A stretch of 64,000 bases of DNA, taken from Isoperla grammatica (lineage: Eukaryota; Arthropoda; Insecta; Plecoptera; Perlodidae). Under the pieces are notes generated by a model that saw only the letters and a list, made by a program, of their open reading frames with translations, was not told the origin of the DNA and did not search any database. Below are positions 1 through 13,330 of this stretch, piece after piece (the stretch's first letter is position 1; every line of letters starts with the position of its first letter). Position numbers and translations under genes: made by a program. The DNA lies in contig OX246739.1 of NCBI GenBank assembly GCA_945910005.1, positions 6,044,001 through 6,108,000 on the forward strand. Direction: 5' to 3'.

Positions 1-23
1 CTGAATATGGAAGAAAAAAAGTT

Positions 24-103
24 TGCTGGTAACTGGCCTCGAACCCCGGACCTCTAAAACACTAAGCCACGACGCTACTGCCTGCGCCGTGCCACTCGAT
101 GGA
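24..103 (-). repeat. tRNA-like segment 1 of the satellite unit
   Basis: Read on the minus strand this stretch carries a B-box (GGTTCGAGGCC, 35-45) preceded by an A-box-like TGGC...AGTAGCG stretch about 50 bp upstream. A T-run follows within 20 bp, a natural pol III terminator. It recurs in every unit at +1482 steps. Acceptor-stem pairing is poor, so it is a tRNA-derived SINE head and not a functional tRNA gene. Confidence 0.7.
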
Positions 104-271
104 AAATACATCGCTTAGACTGGTATATAACACACTGCTCTCAATGTATGCATGTCACCAAATATATATGGATTTACGAACAGAAGGTCTCATTGGATTT
201 AAAAAATATCCAAGAATACGATCTGATGATAAAAACTCCGCAAATTGAGATATAAATGATATAAATGTGTG

Positions 272-375
272 AATATGGATGAAAAAAAAAGAGTGGTGGG
301 GACGGGTCTCGAACCCCACACCTCAAGCATGGTAACCGACGTCGCTACTGCATTCGCCATAGCACACGATGATAC
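272..375 (-). repeat. tRNA-like segment 2 of the satellite unit
   Basis: A second tRNA-like head lies about 270 bp from the first, with B-box GGTTCGAGACC at 305-315, an A-box-like stretch near 335-355, and a T8-9 run on the minus strand just after the T-arm. The same TGAATATGGA(A/T)GAAAAA leader precedes both heads in plus orientation, so the unit contains a dimer of one SINE. In unit 6 the box has mutated (CGAACC became CGAGCC near 7720). It does not fold as a good tRNA. Confidence 0.7.
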
Positions 376-3300
376 TTTCAGCGCTTACACAGGTACAAGA
401 CATACTGCTCTCAATGTTGTGCATTGTTTGGGGTATTCAGATAGCTTATATCATAACCTCCTATAGCCGTCTGAACTCCTGATACACATGTACAGAAAAC
501 GCAGTTTTGGGGCTTTCAAGACTTGGTTCATTCTAATATCATAACCTCCTATAGCCGTCTGAACTCCTGATACACATCCTCAGAAAACGCATAGGACTTA
601 GTAAATTCACGTTGGGAACATCACTGAAAAGCCAACATTAAAACATGTTTCCTGGGCTAACCATGAATCATAGGCAAACCATAACATGTTCAATAAGTAC
701 ACTGGGAATGGACGTTGCAGAAAGTGTAGACATTATTGTCTTAACCCTTTAATCCGTGACGCTACGCAGTGTCAAAAACGTGCTAAAATACACTGCGTTT
801 TTGAGTTTTTAATTTTTTACAGCTATATTGTTTACTTGGGAGATCTTGAAGTTAATACCCAAGGTAGAACTAATAATTTTCTACTTTGAAAAAAATCAAC
901 GTGTACCTATGTTTGTTGTGAACGACGTCAGGCGTCGCCGAAATTTCAAAGATTTTCTTGTCAAGTTCCACTTTCGGTACCGATTGTGGATGAACGGTGG
1001 TACCTAGTTAGTCGTAGCGTCGAACTTAAGGTCAGTAAGAATCCTTGGTGACGTAGTATGAGCGTCGGTAGCGTCGGTTTACACAGGTCGTGGTGAGGCG
1101 ACGCCAACTTCAGGTAACCAAAATAGTAGATTTTTTGAGGTTTTTATTTTTTTACGGGAAAACGGTTTGAGATAGAATTTTTTGGTTGTCAATTCCTTCA
1201 TATTCATACCTCTCTTAATTTTATGAGTATTTTTAAAAAAATAAAAAAAAATAAAAATTTCAATTTTCTCCGATCTTGCTTTTCTGTGAGGTTTTTCGAA
1301 ATTTTGACCGCCTGTATCTCTGTTAGTATGACCCCCAGCATATTTTCGTTTTCAGGATGTCTAGATAATTAACGCAAAAAAAATAAAAAAAATACAGAAA
1401 CAATTTTGGACCACCCGTTTTTTAGCTACGAACGCAGAAAAAAAAAATTTCCCCTTAGTAAACCCTTCTCAACTTTGCTGCTCTGAATATGGAAGAAAAA
1501 AAGTTTGCTGGTAACTGGCCTCGAACCCCGGACCTCTAAAACACTAAGCCACGACGCTACTGCCTGCGCCGTGCCACTCGATGGAAAATACATCGCTTAG
1601 ACTGGTATATAACACACTGCTCTCAATGTATGCATGTCACCAAATATATATGGATTTACGAACAGAAGGTCTCATTGGATTTAAAAAATATCCAAGAATA
1701 CGATCTGATGATAAAAACTCCGCAAATTGAGATATAAATGATATAAATGTGTGAATATGGATGAAAAAAAAAGAGTGGTGGGGACGGGTCTCGAACCCCA
1801 CACCTCAAGCATGGTAACCGACGACGCTACTGCATTCGCCATAGCACACGATGATACTTTCAGCGCTTACACAGGTACAAGACATACTGCTCTCAATGTT
1901 GTGCATTGTTTGGGGTATTCAGATAGCTTATATCATAACCTCCTATAGCCGTCTGAACTCCTGATACACATGTACAGAAAACGCAGTTTTGGGGCTTTCA
2001 AGACTTGGTTCATTCTAATATCATAACCTCCTATAGCCGTCTGAACTCCTGATACACATCCTCAGAAAACGCATAGGACTTAGTAAATTCACGTTGGGAA
2101 CATCACTGAAAAGCCAACATTAAAACATGTTTCCTGGGCTAACCATGAATCATAGGCAAGCCATAACATGTTCAATAAGTACACTGGGAATGGACGTTGC
2201 AGAAAGTGTAGACATTATTGTCTTAACCCTTTAATCCGTGACGCTACGCAGTGTCAAAAACGTGCTAAAATACACTGCGTTTTTGAGTTTTTAATTTTTT
2301 ACAGCTATATTGTTTACTTGGGAGATCTTGAAGTTAATACCCAAGGTAGAACTAATAATTTTCTACTTTGAAAAAAATCAACGTGTACCTATGTTTGTTG
2401 TGAACGACGTCAGGCGTCGCCGAAATTTCAAAGATTTTCTTGTCAAGTTCCACTTTCGGTACCGATTGTGGATGAACGGTGGTACCTAGTTAGTCGTAGC
2501 GTCGAACTTAAGGTCAGTAAGAATCCTTGGTGACGTAGTATGAGCGTCGGTAGCGTCGGTTTACACAGGTCGTGGTGAGGCGACGCCAACTTCAGGTAAC
2601 CAAAATAGTAGATTTTTTGAGGTTTTTATTTTTTTACGGGAAAACGGTTTGAGATAGAATTTTTTGGTTGTCAATTCCTTCATATTCATACCTCTCTTAA
2701 TTTTATGAGTATTTTTAAAAAAATAAAAAAAAATAAAAATTTCAATTTTCTCCGATCTTGCTTTTCTGTGAGGTTTTTCGTAATTTTGACCGCCTGTATC
2801 TCTGTTAGTATGACCCCCAGCATATTTTCGTTTTCAGAATGTCTAGATAATTAACGCAAAAAAAATAAAAAAAATACAGAAACAATTTTAGACCACCCGT
2901 TTTTTAGCTACGAACGCAGAAAAAAAAAATTTCCCCTTAGTAAACCCTTCTCAACTTTGCTGCTCTGAATATGGAAGAAAAAAAGTTTGCTGGTAACTGG
3001 CCTCGAACCCCGGACCTCTAAAACACTAAGCCACGACGCTACTGCCTGCGCCGTGCCACTCGATGGAAAATACATCGCTTAGACTGGTATATAACACACT
3101 GCTCTCAATGTATGCATGTCACCAAATATATATGGATTTACGAACAGAAGGTCTCATTGGATTTAAAAAATATCCAAGAATACGATCTGATGATAAAAAC
3201 TCCGCAAATTGAGATATAAATGATATAAATGTGTGAATATGGATGAAAAAAAAAGAGTGGTGGGGACGGGTCTCGAACCCCAGACCTCAAGCTTGGTAAC

Positions 3301-6300
3301 CGACGTCGCTACTGCATTCGCCATAGCACACGATGATACTTTCAGCGCTTACACAGGTACAAGACATACTGCTCTCAATGTTGTGCATTGTTTGGGGTAT
3401 TCAGATAGCTTATATCATAACCTCCTATAGCCGTCTGAACTCCTGATACACATGTACAGAAAACGCAGTTTTGGGGCTTTCAAGACTTGGTTCATTCTAA
3501 TATCATAACCTCCTATAGCCGTCTGAACTCCTGATACACATCCTCAGAAAACGCATAGGACTTAGTAAATTCACGTTGGGAACATCACTGAACAGCCAAC
3601 ATTAAAACATGTTTCCTGGGCTAACCATGAATCATAGGCAAACCATAACATGTTCAATAAGTACACTGGGAATGGACGTTGCAGAAAGTGTAGACATTAT
3701 TGTCTTAACCCTTTAATCCGTGACGCTACGCAGTGTCAAAAACGTGCTAAAATACACTGCGTTTTTGAGTTTTTAATTTTTTACAGCTATATTGTTTACT
3801 TGGGAGATCTTGAAGTTAATACCCAAGGTAGAACTAATAATTTTCTACTTTGAAAAAAATCAACGTGTACCTATGTTTGTTGTGAACGACGTCAGGCGTC
3901 GCCGAAATTTCAAAGATTTTCTTGTCAAGTTCCACTTTCGGTACCGATTGTGGATGAACGGTGGTACCTAGTTAGTCGTAGCGTCGAACTTAAGGTCAGT
4001 AAGAATCCTTGGTGACGTAGTATGAGCGTCGGTAGCGTCGGTTTACACAGGTCGTGGTGAGGCGACGCCAACTTCAGGTAACCAAAATAGTAGATTTTTT
4101 GAGGTTTTTATTTTTTTACGGGAAAACGGTTTGAGATAGAATTTTTTGGTTGTCAATTCCTTCATATTCATACCTCTCTTAATTTTATGAGTATTTTTAA
4201 AAAAATAAAAAAAAATAAAAATTTTAATTTACTCCGATCTTGCTTTTCTGTGAGGTTTTTCGAAATTTTGACCGCCTGTATCTCTGTTAGTATGACCCCC
4301 AGCATATTTTCGTTTTCAGGATGTCTAGATAATTAACGCAAAAAAAATAAAAAAAATACAGAAACAATTTTGGACCACCCGTTTTTTAGCTACGAACGCA
4401 GAAAAAAAAAATTTCCCCTTAGTAAACCCTCCTCAACTTTGCTGCTCTGAATATGGAAGAAAAAAAGTTTGCTGGTAACTGGCCTCGAACCCCGGACCTC
4501 TAAAACACTAAGCCACGACGCTACTGCCTGCGCCGTGCCACTCGATGGAAAATGCATCGCTTAGACTGGTATATAACACACTGCTCTCAATGTATGCATG
4601 TCACCAAATATATATGGATTTACGAACAGAAGGTCTCATTGGATTTAAAAAATATCCAAGAATACGATCTGATGATAAAAACTCCGCAAATTGAGATATA
4701 AATGATATAAATGTGTGAATATGGATGAAAAAAAAAGAGTGGTGGGGACGGGTCTCGAACCCCAGACCTCAAGCATGGTAACCGACGTCGCTACTGCATT
4801 CGCCATAGCACACGATGATACTTTCAGCGCTTACACAGGTACAAGACATACTGCTCTCAATGTTGTGCATTGTTTGGGGTATTCAGATAGCTTATATCAT
4901 AACCTCCTATAGCCGTCTGAACTCCTGATACACATGTACAGAAAACGCAGTTTTGGGGCTTTCAAGACTTGGTTCATTCTAATATCATAACCTCCTATAG
5001 CCGTCTGAACTCCTGATACACATCCACAGAAAACGCATAGGACTTAGTAAATTCACGTTGGGAACATCACTGAACAGCCAACATTAAAACATGTTTCCTG
5101 GGCTAACCATGAATCATAGGCAAACAATAACATGTTCAATAAGTACACTGGGAATGGACGTTGCAGAAAGTGTAGACATTATTGTCTTAACCCTTTAATC
5201 CGTGACGCTACGCAGTGTCAAAAACGTGCTAAAATACACTGCGTTTTTGAGTTTTTAATTTTTTACAGCTATATTGTTTACTTGGGAGATCTTGAAGTTA
5301 ATACCTCAGGTAGAACTAATAATTTTCTACTTTAAAAAAAATCAACGTGTACCTATGTTTGTTGTGAACGACGTCAGGCGTCGCCGAAATTTTAAAGATT
5401 TTCTTGTCAAGTTCCACTTTCGGTACCGATTGTGGATGAACGGTGGTACCTAGTTAGTCGTAGCGTCGAACTTAAGGTCAGTAAGAATCCTTGGTGACGT
5501 AGTATGAGCGTCGGTAGCGTCGGTTTACACAGGTCGTGGTGAGGCGACGCCAACTTCAGGTAACCAAAATAGTAGATTTTTTGAGGTTTTTATTTTTTTA
5601 CGGGAAAACGGTTTGAGATAGAATTTTTTGGTTGTCAATTCCTTCATATTCATACATCTCTTAATTTTATGAGTATTTTAAAAAAAATAAAAAAAAATAA
5701 AAATTTCCATTTTCTCCGATCTTGCTTTTCTGTGAGGTTTTTTGAAATTTTGACCGCCTGTATCTCTGTTAGTATGACCCCCAGCATATTTTCGGTTTCA
5801 GGATGTCTAGATAATTAACGCAAAAAAAATAAAAAAAATACAGAAACAATTTTGGACAACCCGTTTTTTAGCTACGAACGCAGAAAAAAAAAATTTCCCC
5901 TTAGTAAACCCTTCTCAACTTTGCTGCTCTGAATATGGAAGAAAAAAAGTTTGCTGGTAACTGGCCTCGAACCCCGGACCTCTAAAACACTAAGCCACGA
6001 CGCTACTGCCTGCGCCGTACCACTCGTTGGAAAATGCATCGCTTAGACTGGTATATAACACACTGCTCTCAATGTATGCATGCCACCAAATATATATGGA
6101 TTTACGAACAGAAGGTCTCATTGGATTTAAAAAATATCCAAGAATACGATCTGATGATAAAAACTCCGCAAATTGAGATATAAATGATGTAAATGTGTGA
6201 ATATGGATGAAAAAAAAGAGTGGTGGGGACGGGTCTCGAACCCCAGACCTCAAGCATAATAACCGACGACGCTACTGCGTTCGCCATAGCACACGATGAT

Positions 6301-8857
6301 ACTCTCAGCGCTTACACAGGTACAAGACATACTGCTCTCAATGTTGTGCATTGTTTGGGGTATTCAGATAGCTTATATCATAACCTCCTATAGCCGTCTG
6401 AACTCCTGATACACATGTACAGAAAACGCAGTTTTGGGGCTTTCAAGACTTGGTTCATTCTAATATCATAACCTCCTATAGCCGTCTGAACTCCTGATAC
6501 ACATCCACAGAAAACGCATAGGACTTAGTAAATTCACGTTGGGAACATCACTGAACAGCCAACATTAAAACATGTTTCCTGGGCTAACCATGAATCATAG
6601 GCAAACCATAACATGTTCAATAAGTACACTGGGAATGGACGTTGCAGAAAGTGTAGACATTATTGTCTTAACCCTTTAATCCGTGACGCTACGCAGTGTC
6701 AAAAACGTGCTAAAATACACTGCGTTTTTGAGTTTTTAATTTTTTACACCTATATTGTTTATTTGGGAGATCTTGAAGTTAATACCCAAGGTAGAATTAA
6801 TAATTTTCTACTTTGAAAAAAATCAACGTGTACCTATGTTTGTTGTGAACGACGTCAGGCGTCGCCGAAATTTCAAAGATTTTCTTGTCAAGTTCCACTT
6901 TCGGTACCGATTCTGGATGAACGGTGGTACCTAGTTAGTCGTAGCGTCGAACTTAAGGTCAGTAAGAATCCTTGGTGACGTAGTATGAGCGTCGGTAGCG
7001 TCGGTTTACACAGGTCGTGGTGAGGCGACGCCAACTTCAGGTAACCAAAATAGTAGATTTTTTTAGGTATTTATTTTTTTACGGGAAAACGGTTTGAGAT
7101 AGAATTTGTTGGTTGTCAATTCCTTCATATTCATACCTCTCTTAATTTTATGAGTATTTTTAAAAAAATTAAAAAAAATAAAAATTTCAATTTTCTCCGA
7201 TCTTGCTTTTCTGTGAGGTTTTTCAAAATTTTGACCGCCTGTATCTCTGTTAGTATGACCCCCAGCATATTTTCGTTTTCAGGATGTCTAGATAATTAAC
7301 GCAAAAAAAATAAAAAAAATACAGAAACAATTTTGGACCACCCGTTTTTTAGCTACGAACGCAGAAAAAAAAAATTCCCCTTAGTAAACCCTTCTCAACT
7401 TTGCTGCTCTGAATATGGAAGAAAAAAAGTTTGCTGGTAACTGGCCTCGAACCCCGGACCTATAAAACACTAAGCCACGACGCTACTGCCTGCGCCGTGC
7501 CACTCGATGGAAAATGCATCGCTTGGACTGGTATATAGCACACTGCTCTCAATGTATGCATGTCACCAAATATATATGGATTTACGTACAGAAGGTCTCA
7601 TTGGATTTAAAAAATATCCAAGAATACGATCTGATGATAAAAACTCCGCAAATTGAGATATAAATGATATAAATGTGTGAATATGGATGAAAAAAAAAGA
7701 GTGGTGGGGACGGGTCTCGAGCCCCAGACCTCAAGCATAGTAACCGACGACGCTACTGCGTTCGCCATAGCACACGATGATACTCTCAGCGCTTACACAG
7801 GTACAAGACATACTGCTCTCAATGTTGTGCATTGTTTGGGGTATTCAGATAGCTTATATCATAACCTCCTATAGCCGTCTGAACTCCTGTTTGGGGCTTT
7901 CAAGACTTGGTTCATTCTAATATCATAACCTCCTATAGCCGTCTGAACTCCTGATACACATCCACAGACGCATAGGACTTAGTAAATTCACGTTGGGAAC
8001 ATCACTGAACAGCCAACATTAAAACATGTTTCCTGGGCTAACCATGAATCATAGGCAAACCATAACATGTTCAATAAGTACACTGGGAATGGACGTTGCA
8101 GAAAGTGTAGACATTATTGTCTTAACCCTTTAATCCGTGACGCTACGCAGTGTCAAAAACGTGCTAAAATACACTGCGTTTTTGAGTTTTTAATTTTTTA
8201 CAGCTATATTGTTTACTTGGGAGATCTTGAAGTTAATACCCAAGGTAGAACTAATAATTTTCTACTTTGAAATAATCAACGTGTACCTATGTTTGTTGTG
8301 AACGACGTCAGGCGTCGCCGAAATTTCAAAGATTTTCTTGTCAAGTTCCACTTTCGGTACCGATTGTGGATGAACGGTGGTACCTAGTTAGTCGTAGCGT
8401 CGAACTTAAGGTTAGTAAGAATCCTTGGTGACGTAGTATGAGCGTCGGTAGCGTCGGTTTACACAGTTCGTGGTGAGGCGACGCCAACTTCAGGTAACCA
8501 AAATAGTAGATTTTTTGAGGTTTTTATTTTTTTACGGGAAAACGGTTTGAGATAGAATTTGTTGGTTTTCAATTCCTTCATATTCATACCTCTCTTAATT
8601 TTATGAGTATTTTTAAAAAAATTAAAAAAATAAAAATTTCAATTTTCTCCGATCTTGCTTTTCTGTGAGGTAACGAAATTTTGACCGCCTGTATCTCTGT
8701 TAGTATGACCCCCAGCATATTTTCGTTTTCAGGATGTCTAGATAATTAACGCAAAAAAAATAAAAAAAATACAGAAACAAATTTGGGCCTTCTGTTTGGT
8801 AGCTACGAACGCTTAAAAAAAATTTCCCTTTAGTAAACCCTTCTCAACTTTGCTGCT

Positions 8858-9165
8858 CTGAATATGGAAGAAAAAAATCGTGGTGGTAACGGGTCTCGAA
8901 CCCCGGACCTCTAAAACACTAGTCCACGACGCTACTGAGTACGCCATGCCACACGATGATAATTGCCTTGCTTACACTGATAGAGAACACACGGCTGACA
9001 ATGTATGCATGTATGAACTCAATGTATCTTGAATCATTTTTAATGTATTGTAATTGTTACTCTAAATATAGATGGATTTACGTTCAGAGTGTCTTGTTTG
9101 ATTTAGAAATAATCCAAGAATACGAACTGATGATAAATATTCCGAAATTGAAAAAAAAATTGTAG
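8858..9165 (-). repeat. Diverged SINE copy at the array edge
   Basis: This copy keeps the TGAATATGGAAGAAAAA leader, the CGGGTCTCGAACCCCGG B-box region, and the body TATGGATTTACG...AATCCAAGAATACGA...TGATGATAAA seen in the satellite unit. It differs at many positions and has extra sequence near 9010-9060. It ends in an A-rich stretch (9150-9165). It looks like the free SINE from which the satellite heads derive, so the array may have grown from a locus carrying SINEs. Confidence 0.7.
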
Positions 9166-9657
9166 CCGTTTTTTTTCTTAGTCCCAAATTTCAAAATATA
9201 CTTCTTGTCGTTTTAAAATTGCATTTGATAGATGTTGACAACGTGATCGCTTAACCGTAAGCTGTTTTTGGCGGAATTGTACCGTTTGTCTGTAAAAATA
9301 AAAAATGAATATTCTCAAGGTTACTGACTCTAAACTTAACTTTTTCTTTGAAACTTATTAAAAACTCATTCAGGCAATGTGTTTTCGACAATTTTTCTCT
9401 GAAACTCATTTGTGGCTAATGTGTTTACTTCTTTTAGTGCAGGTGCACTGAAGGTGCCTTGAAACTTTTAGAACGTTCGAGATGCAATAGAATAAGATCC
9501 AATAATACTGATTCTTATTCTTAAATAATAATAATATGCAAGTACGCTTCAACTAACTTAATTCCTATAACTTTCAATATTTTTATCAGTCCTTTTTTTT
9601 TACAGTCCTTTTATATCATTACTTTTATGTCACACGCAGAAACTTATTGACCCGGAA
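9166..9657. other. AT-rich spacer, nothing recognised
   Basis: AT-rich sequence between the satellite edge and the hairpin. I see no coding potential, RNA gene or repeat structure beyond short A and T runs. Confidence 0.6.
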
Positions 9658-10348
9658 TAATGTTAAAACCACACACACAATTATAAAACGATACCAAGGT
9701 CACTTACTTTTAAAAACCGGTGAATTTTCGGAGTAATCCGTTCCTACTCCTTCCTCAGACCGAGGCCAACTGCGTCGAGGTTCCTTGTGCCCCTGGTGAC
9801 GGGTAGTTTACACCGTTCGCGACTGCAGCGCCGCCTGTTGTTGCTGACTGCAACGAGACTTCCTGTTGCGTACCGCGATGCTTCCTGGTGGCCATTTCAT
9901 CTTCTAATACCGGATCCCATACTGGAGGCCAAGTATAGCTGGCTTGGCTGATAGAGTTGCCATAGTAAGGTATTGCCGCGGATTCCTTTATTTTTCTTTT
10001 GAACACGTCCTGCTCCTTCATTATCCGCGGCAATACGTTACTATGGCAACTCTATCAGCCAAGCCAGCTATACTTGGCCCCCAGTATGGGATCCCTTTTT
10101 AGAAGATGAAATGGCCACCAGGAAGCGTCGCGGTACGCAACAGGAAGTCTCGTTGCAGTCAGCAACAACAGGCGGCGCTGCAGTCGCGAACGGTGTAAAC
10201 TACCCATCACCAGGGGCACAAGGAACCTCGACGCAGTTGGCCTCGGTCTGAGGAAGGAGTAGGAACGGATTACTCCGAAAATTCACCGGTTTTTAAAAGT
10301 AAGTGACCTTGGTATCGTTTTATAATTGTGTGTGTGGTTTTAACATTA
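9658..10348. repeat. Long near-perfect hairpin with 326-bp arms
   Basis: The arms 9658-9983 and 10023-10348 are reverse complements around a 39-bp spacer, with only a handful of mismatches (for example near 9915 against 10095). The GC-rich centre of the arms is open for about 70 codons on the minus strand of the left arm and the plus strand of the right arm; both read a peptide containing YTWPPVWDP and MATRK(H/R)RGTQQEV. A GTAAGT follows AAAA in the plus-strand right arm near 10299. The peptide matches nothing I know. A transcript across it would fold into a long double-stranded RNA. A foldback transposon or a recent inverted duplication of a gene fragment are the alternatives. Confidence 0.9.
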
Positions 10349-11659
10349 CTTTTATATAAATCGCTCAGTCTATTACACTTGAGTGGGTAAAAAGGGGTCT
10401 ACTTATTGTACTCTGCCTGTTTCATTACTATTGTAGTACAGTATGAGGATATCCCGAGCCGAATTCCATTGAAATAGACATTGAGGAACGAACGTCTTCC
10501 CGAGACCTCTTCTGCTGTAATGAACTTGATCTGGGCTGAGAGGGTTTTTTCCCATGCAGAGAGAGCGGCTTCGTCATCCATTCTTCTTCCTCGCTATCCA
10601 ATATAAAATGGCTTCCTTTTCTGACCTGCCCATATCATTAGGGCTGAGAGTTGGAGTGGGCAACAGATTCCATAAGATTGGATTCACTTGGAAATTATAT
10701 GTACCTATATAATAAGTGATCCTGAATTAACTGATGTGGATGAGCATGTACACTAATAATAAAGCCTTATCTTATTTAGGTATTCCCTTGAGATGTGTTT
10801 TTTGTTCAAATGAGCATACACGCAAAAGCCAGGTCTTTATTGTGTTTAAATAAATTTGGCATTTTTAACCATGTCATTTACCTGACATGTCAATGTTTTT
10901 TTTTTATGGGTTATGGGCGGTCTACGGGTCCATCCGGTATTATTATTTGCTGAGGTAATGTAGGTTACATAGGAAAATAGAGAATGGAAATATAATAAAT
11001 GCAGTATAATATTTTGTAAATTTTAATCTAAGTTGGCATATGAACTTAAAAAAAATGTTACAGTTAATTTAAATACATTAAGACTACTACATACATTTTT
11101 ATATACACTATATTACACAACGTAACTACTAAAAGGAAGACATGCACATAACGTCAACATACAAAATTGTCAAAAAATTGACTCTTCGAAAGTAGCACAC
11201 GTCATTGATAATATCAATGAATAATAAACATTAATATTAGTAATCATTTCAGTTTATATCATAGTAATAGTATGGCACCTTAGAATCAATATTTTGTGCT
11301 GCGATTTTGATGTTGTCGAAATTATGCGCAACATTTAGACTTTGATAACCATGAATCACATACACTTACACAACACAAGTACGTGCTACAGTCTTTGTTC
11401 ACATCTTTGAACCAGTTAATGTTTGATGATATCACATACATACTAATTTAATTATATCTACACTGGCTGCTATTTACATAGGTATGGTATCAATGATCAA
11501 CTTTTCAGTAACATTCCACATAATACAAGTTATAACTTTTTCGGTAACATATTTTTCTATCACTTTAATAACACAATCAACTTTAACTCAGCACAGATAT
11601 AAATGATATGTAAATTATTTTTCATAAAAAACTTTCATATTTCTTAGCCTAGAGTAATC
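10349..11659. other. AT-rich region, possible robo 3' UTR
   Basis: Mostly AT-rich non-coding sequence. If the candidate exon at 11660-11731 is real, this strand would hold the robo 3' UTR in minus orientation; an AATAAA on the minus strand lies at 10835-10840. A 60-codon minus-strand frame at 10399-10581 has no recognisable domain and I do not call it a gene. Confidence 0.35.
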
Positions 11660-11731
11660 TTAATCTAATGATGAAATCTTGCTAGGGTATAGTGTCCATC
11701 CTTGTAGTTCACGAACATTGCGAGCACCTAA
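11660..11731 (-). CDS. Candidate last coding exon of robo
   Basis: On the minus strand a good acceptor (TATGTTTCAG, cut at 11732/11731) is followed by 23 codons and TAA (11660-11662), reading LGARNVRELQGWTLYPSKIS then SLD. The preceding exon (24855-25105) ends in phase 0, and this exon is open only in that phase. The intron would be 13.1 kb and holds every mobile element from 12 to 24.7 kb. I cannot confirm that insect Robo proteins end this way, so it rests on splice signal and frame only. The alternative ending is read-through of the 24855 donor, which adds VSLIM and stops. Confidence 0.4.
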   Translation of the reverse strand, partial: LGARNVRELQGWTLYPSKISSLD

Positions 11732-11944
11732 CTGAAACATAGTATTACAAAATAATAATTTGATAATAGCCTACTTGATGAACTCATATTAATAAACTAA
11801 AGGGTCTAATAAAATAATAATAATATTAATGGTCAATATAAAAATGGTCTTAGTAAGTATAAGTATATATAAGTATATATATAATGTGTTGTTCCACCGC
11901 CACATACTATCTTAATGCACTACATCCAGTCATTGAATTACCGG

Positions 11945-12110
11945 TCCCGGTGATCTAGGGGTTATGGCGCCCACCCAGCAAGTGGGAGACCTGGGTTCGA
12001 TTCCCAGTCGGGGTTGGTTTTTTAATGTCTGGATTTCACATAACAACCACGTCAAGAGTGTTCTTGAAAAATATTCATATAGGCATATATATAAGGATAT
12101 ATAGACAGGC
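11945..12110 (+). repeat. tRNA-derived SINE
   Basis: The head resembles a tRNA: TCTAGGGGTTATGGCGCC (A-box region), a 5-bp anticodon stem CCCAC/GTGGG with loop CCAGCAA, and a perfect T-arm CTGGG-TTCGATT-CCCAG. The acceptor stem does not pair and T33 is missing, so it is not a working tRNA. The body that follows (GGTTGGTTTTTTAATGTCTGG) matches the element at 41742, which defines a family. Confidence 0.75.
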
Positions 12111-13330
12111 AAACCGTAGTGAAACGAACGACTAATTTTGGATCAATTTCCTGCCGGTGATGGCCTCGAACTTATCTGGTGATGGTGTTAAAAAGATCCG
12201 CTGATCAGGTGAAATATTGTGTTTTACCAAATAGTGGTGTAGAATTTGTTAACACACCTAATAGAGAAATTAACACACACAACAACAATAGAGAAAAAAT
12301 ACGCACAGCTTGAGGTAGATTTTTTAAAAAGCAAGAGTACCTTTTTTCAAGATTCGTTTTATTCACAGAATTTGTTTTAATTCAGGTTTTAATTTCAACT
12401 AATAGTGATGTAGTATGAGGAGAAGATACGTGAAACAAAAATCCATTCTAACGCATCAAATAACACATTTTATTCTATCGCGCTTTGCGAAAAACAAAGA
12501 CCTCCAACTATCACATACGTATTTGAATTTTACCCATTTATTTATGCCTCAACTCGACTGTAAAGCTGGATAGGAGGCCAAGATATATATAACATATATT
12601 TGTCTTTGTAGTTTTTAAATAGAGCATGAGACAAGTAACAAATAATGATATGACTGTATATTTACCATGAGAATAATGATGAGACAGTGGCAGCAGGTCA
12701 CACATATAGAACAGGTGAGATTAAGGTTTTTGGCTTCATGATATCGGAGTCAGATGAGAAAATGAAGAAACAATGCTGAGATGGATTGAGAACGCCACCT
12801 CCTAAAGTATAGTTTACTTTCCTGTTGACAAGAAGAAATTATATCGCATTAGCATGTTGTCAACAATTTATGGTTTAAGAAAACGCTTTACCAAGTTGCA
12901 AGATATATTTTTTAAGTTTTTTGAATATTCATACATCCCTTATTAATTATGGTACCTACAATAATTACAAATACGCTACGTTTCCAGCCTTTACAAATAT
13001 GATATAAGTGTTCCTTGAATAAAATCTGAGTAAACGTAATGTACAAAATACGGTAGCTTTAAACCAACCACTAAACGTCTGGAAACATTTTGTTTATCCA
13101 TCCCATCCCTAATGCTCGAGCATAAAAATATATTGTGAATTAACAGATAACATTTTGTGAATTAAAAGTGCAATTTATTATTATAATGTGGATAAAATCC
13201 GTTACCTTTATCCAGTCGTGCGAGCTGGCTGGGCGGTTTATGTGGGCGGGCACAGCTGTAGTTGGAGTCACTGCTGCAGGATCCGGGCGATATCGGGCGA
13301 CAGTGAGCGTGGCGATATCCCGGCCGGCCA
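12111..13330. other. Non-coding spacer
   Basis: AT-rich, with no supported gene. The last 130 bp (about 13200-13330) are GC-richer, with GATATC and CCGGCCGGCC stretches, and lead directly into the 74-bp array. Confidence 0.5.

Larger units (their letters stand above)
1..8857. repeat. 1.48-kb tandem satellite, six units
   Basis: Six head-to-tail units start at 1, 1483, 2965, 4447, 5929 and 7409. The first four are exactly 1482 bp, the fifth 1480 and the sixth 1449. Units look almost identical by eye. The sixth is the most altered: it lost 24 bp near 7889 and 3 bp near 7968, as expected at an array edge. Each unit holds two tRNA-like segments, a 42-nt sequence repeated 88 bp apart (448 and 536 in unit 1), a 9-bp hairpin stem (764-772 with 790-798), a zone rich in GCGTC/GACGC, and an AT-rich tail with A-runs. 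Open frames of 65 and 67 codons recur in every unit but look like no protein and carry no coding signature. The array runs off the left edge of the window. Confidence 0.97.
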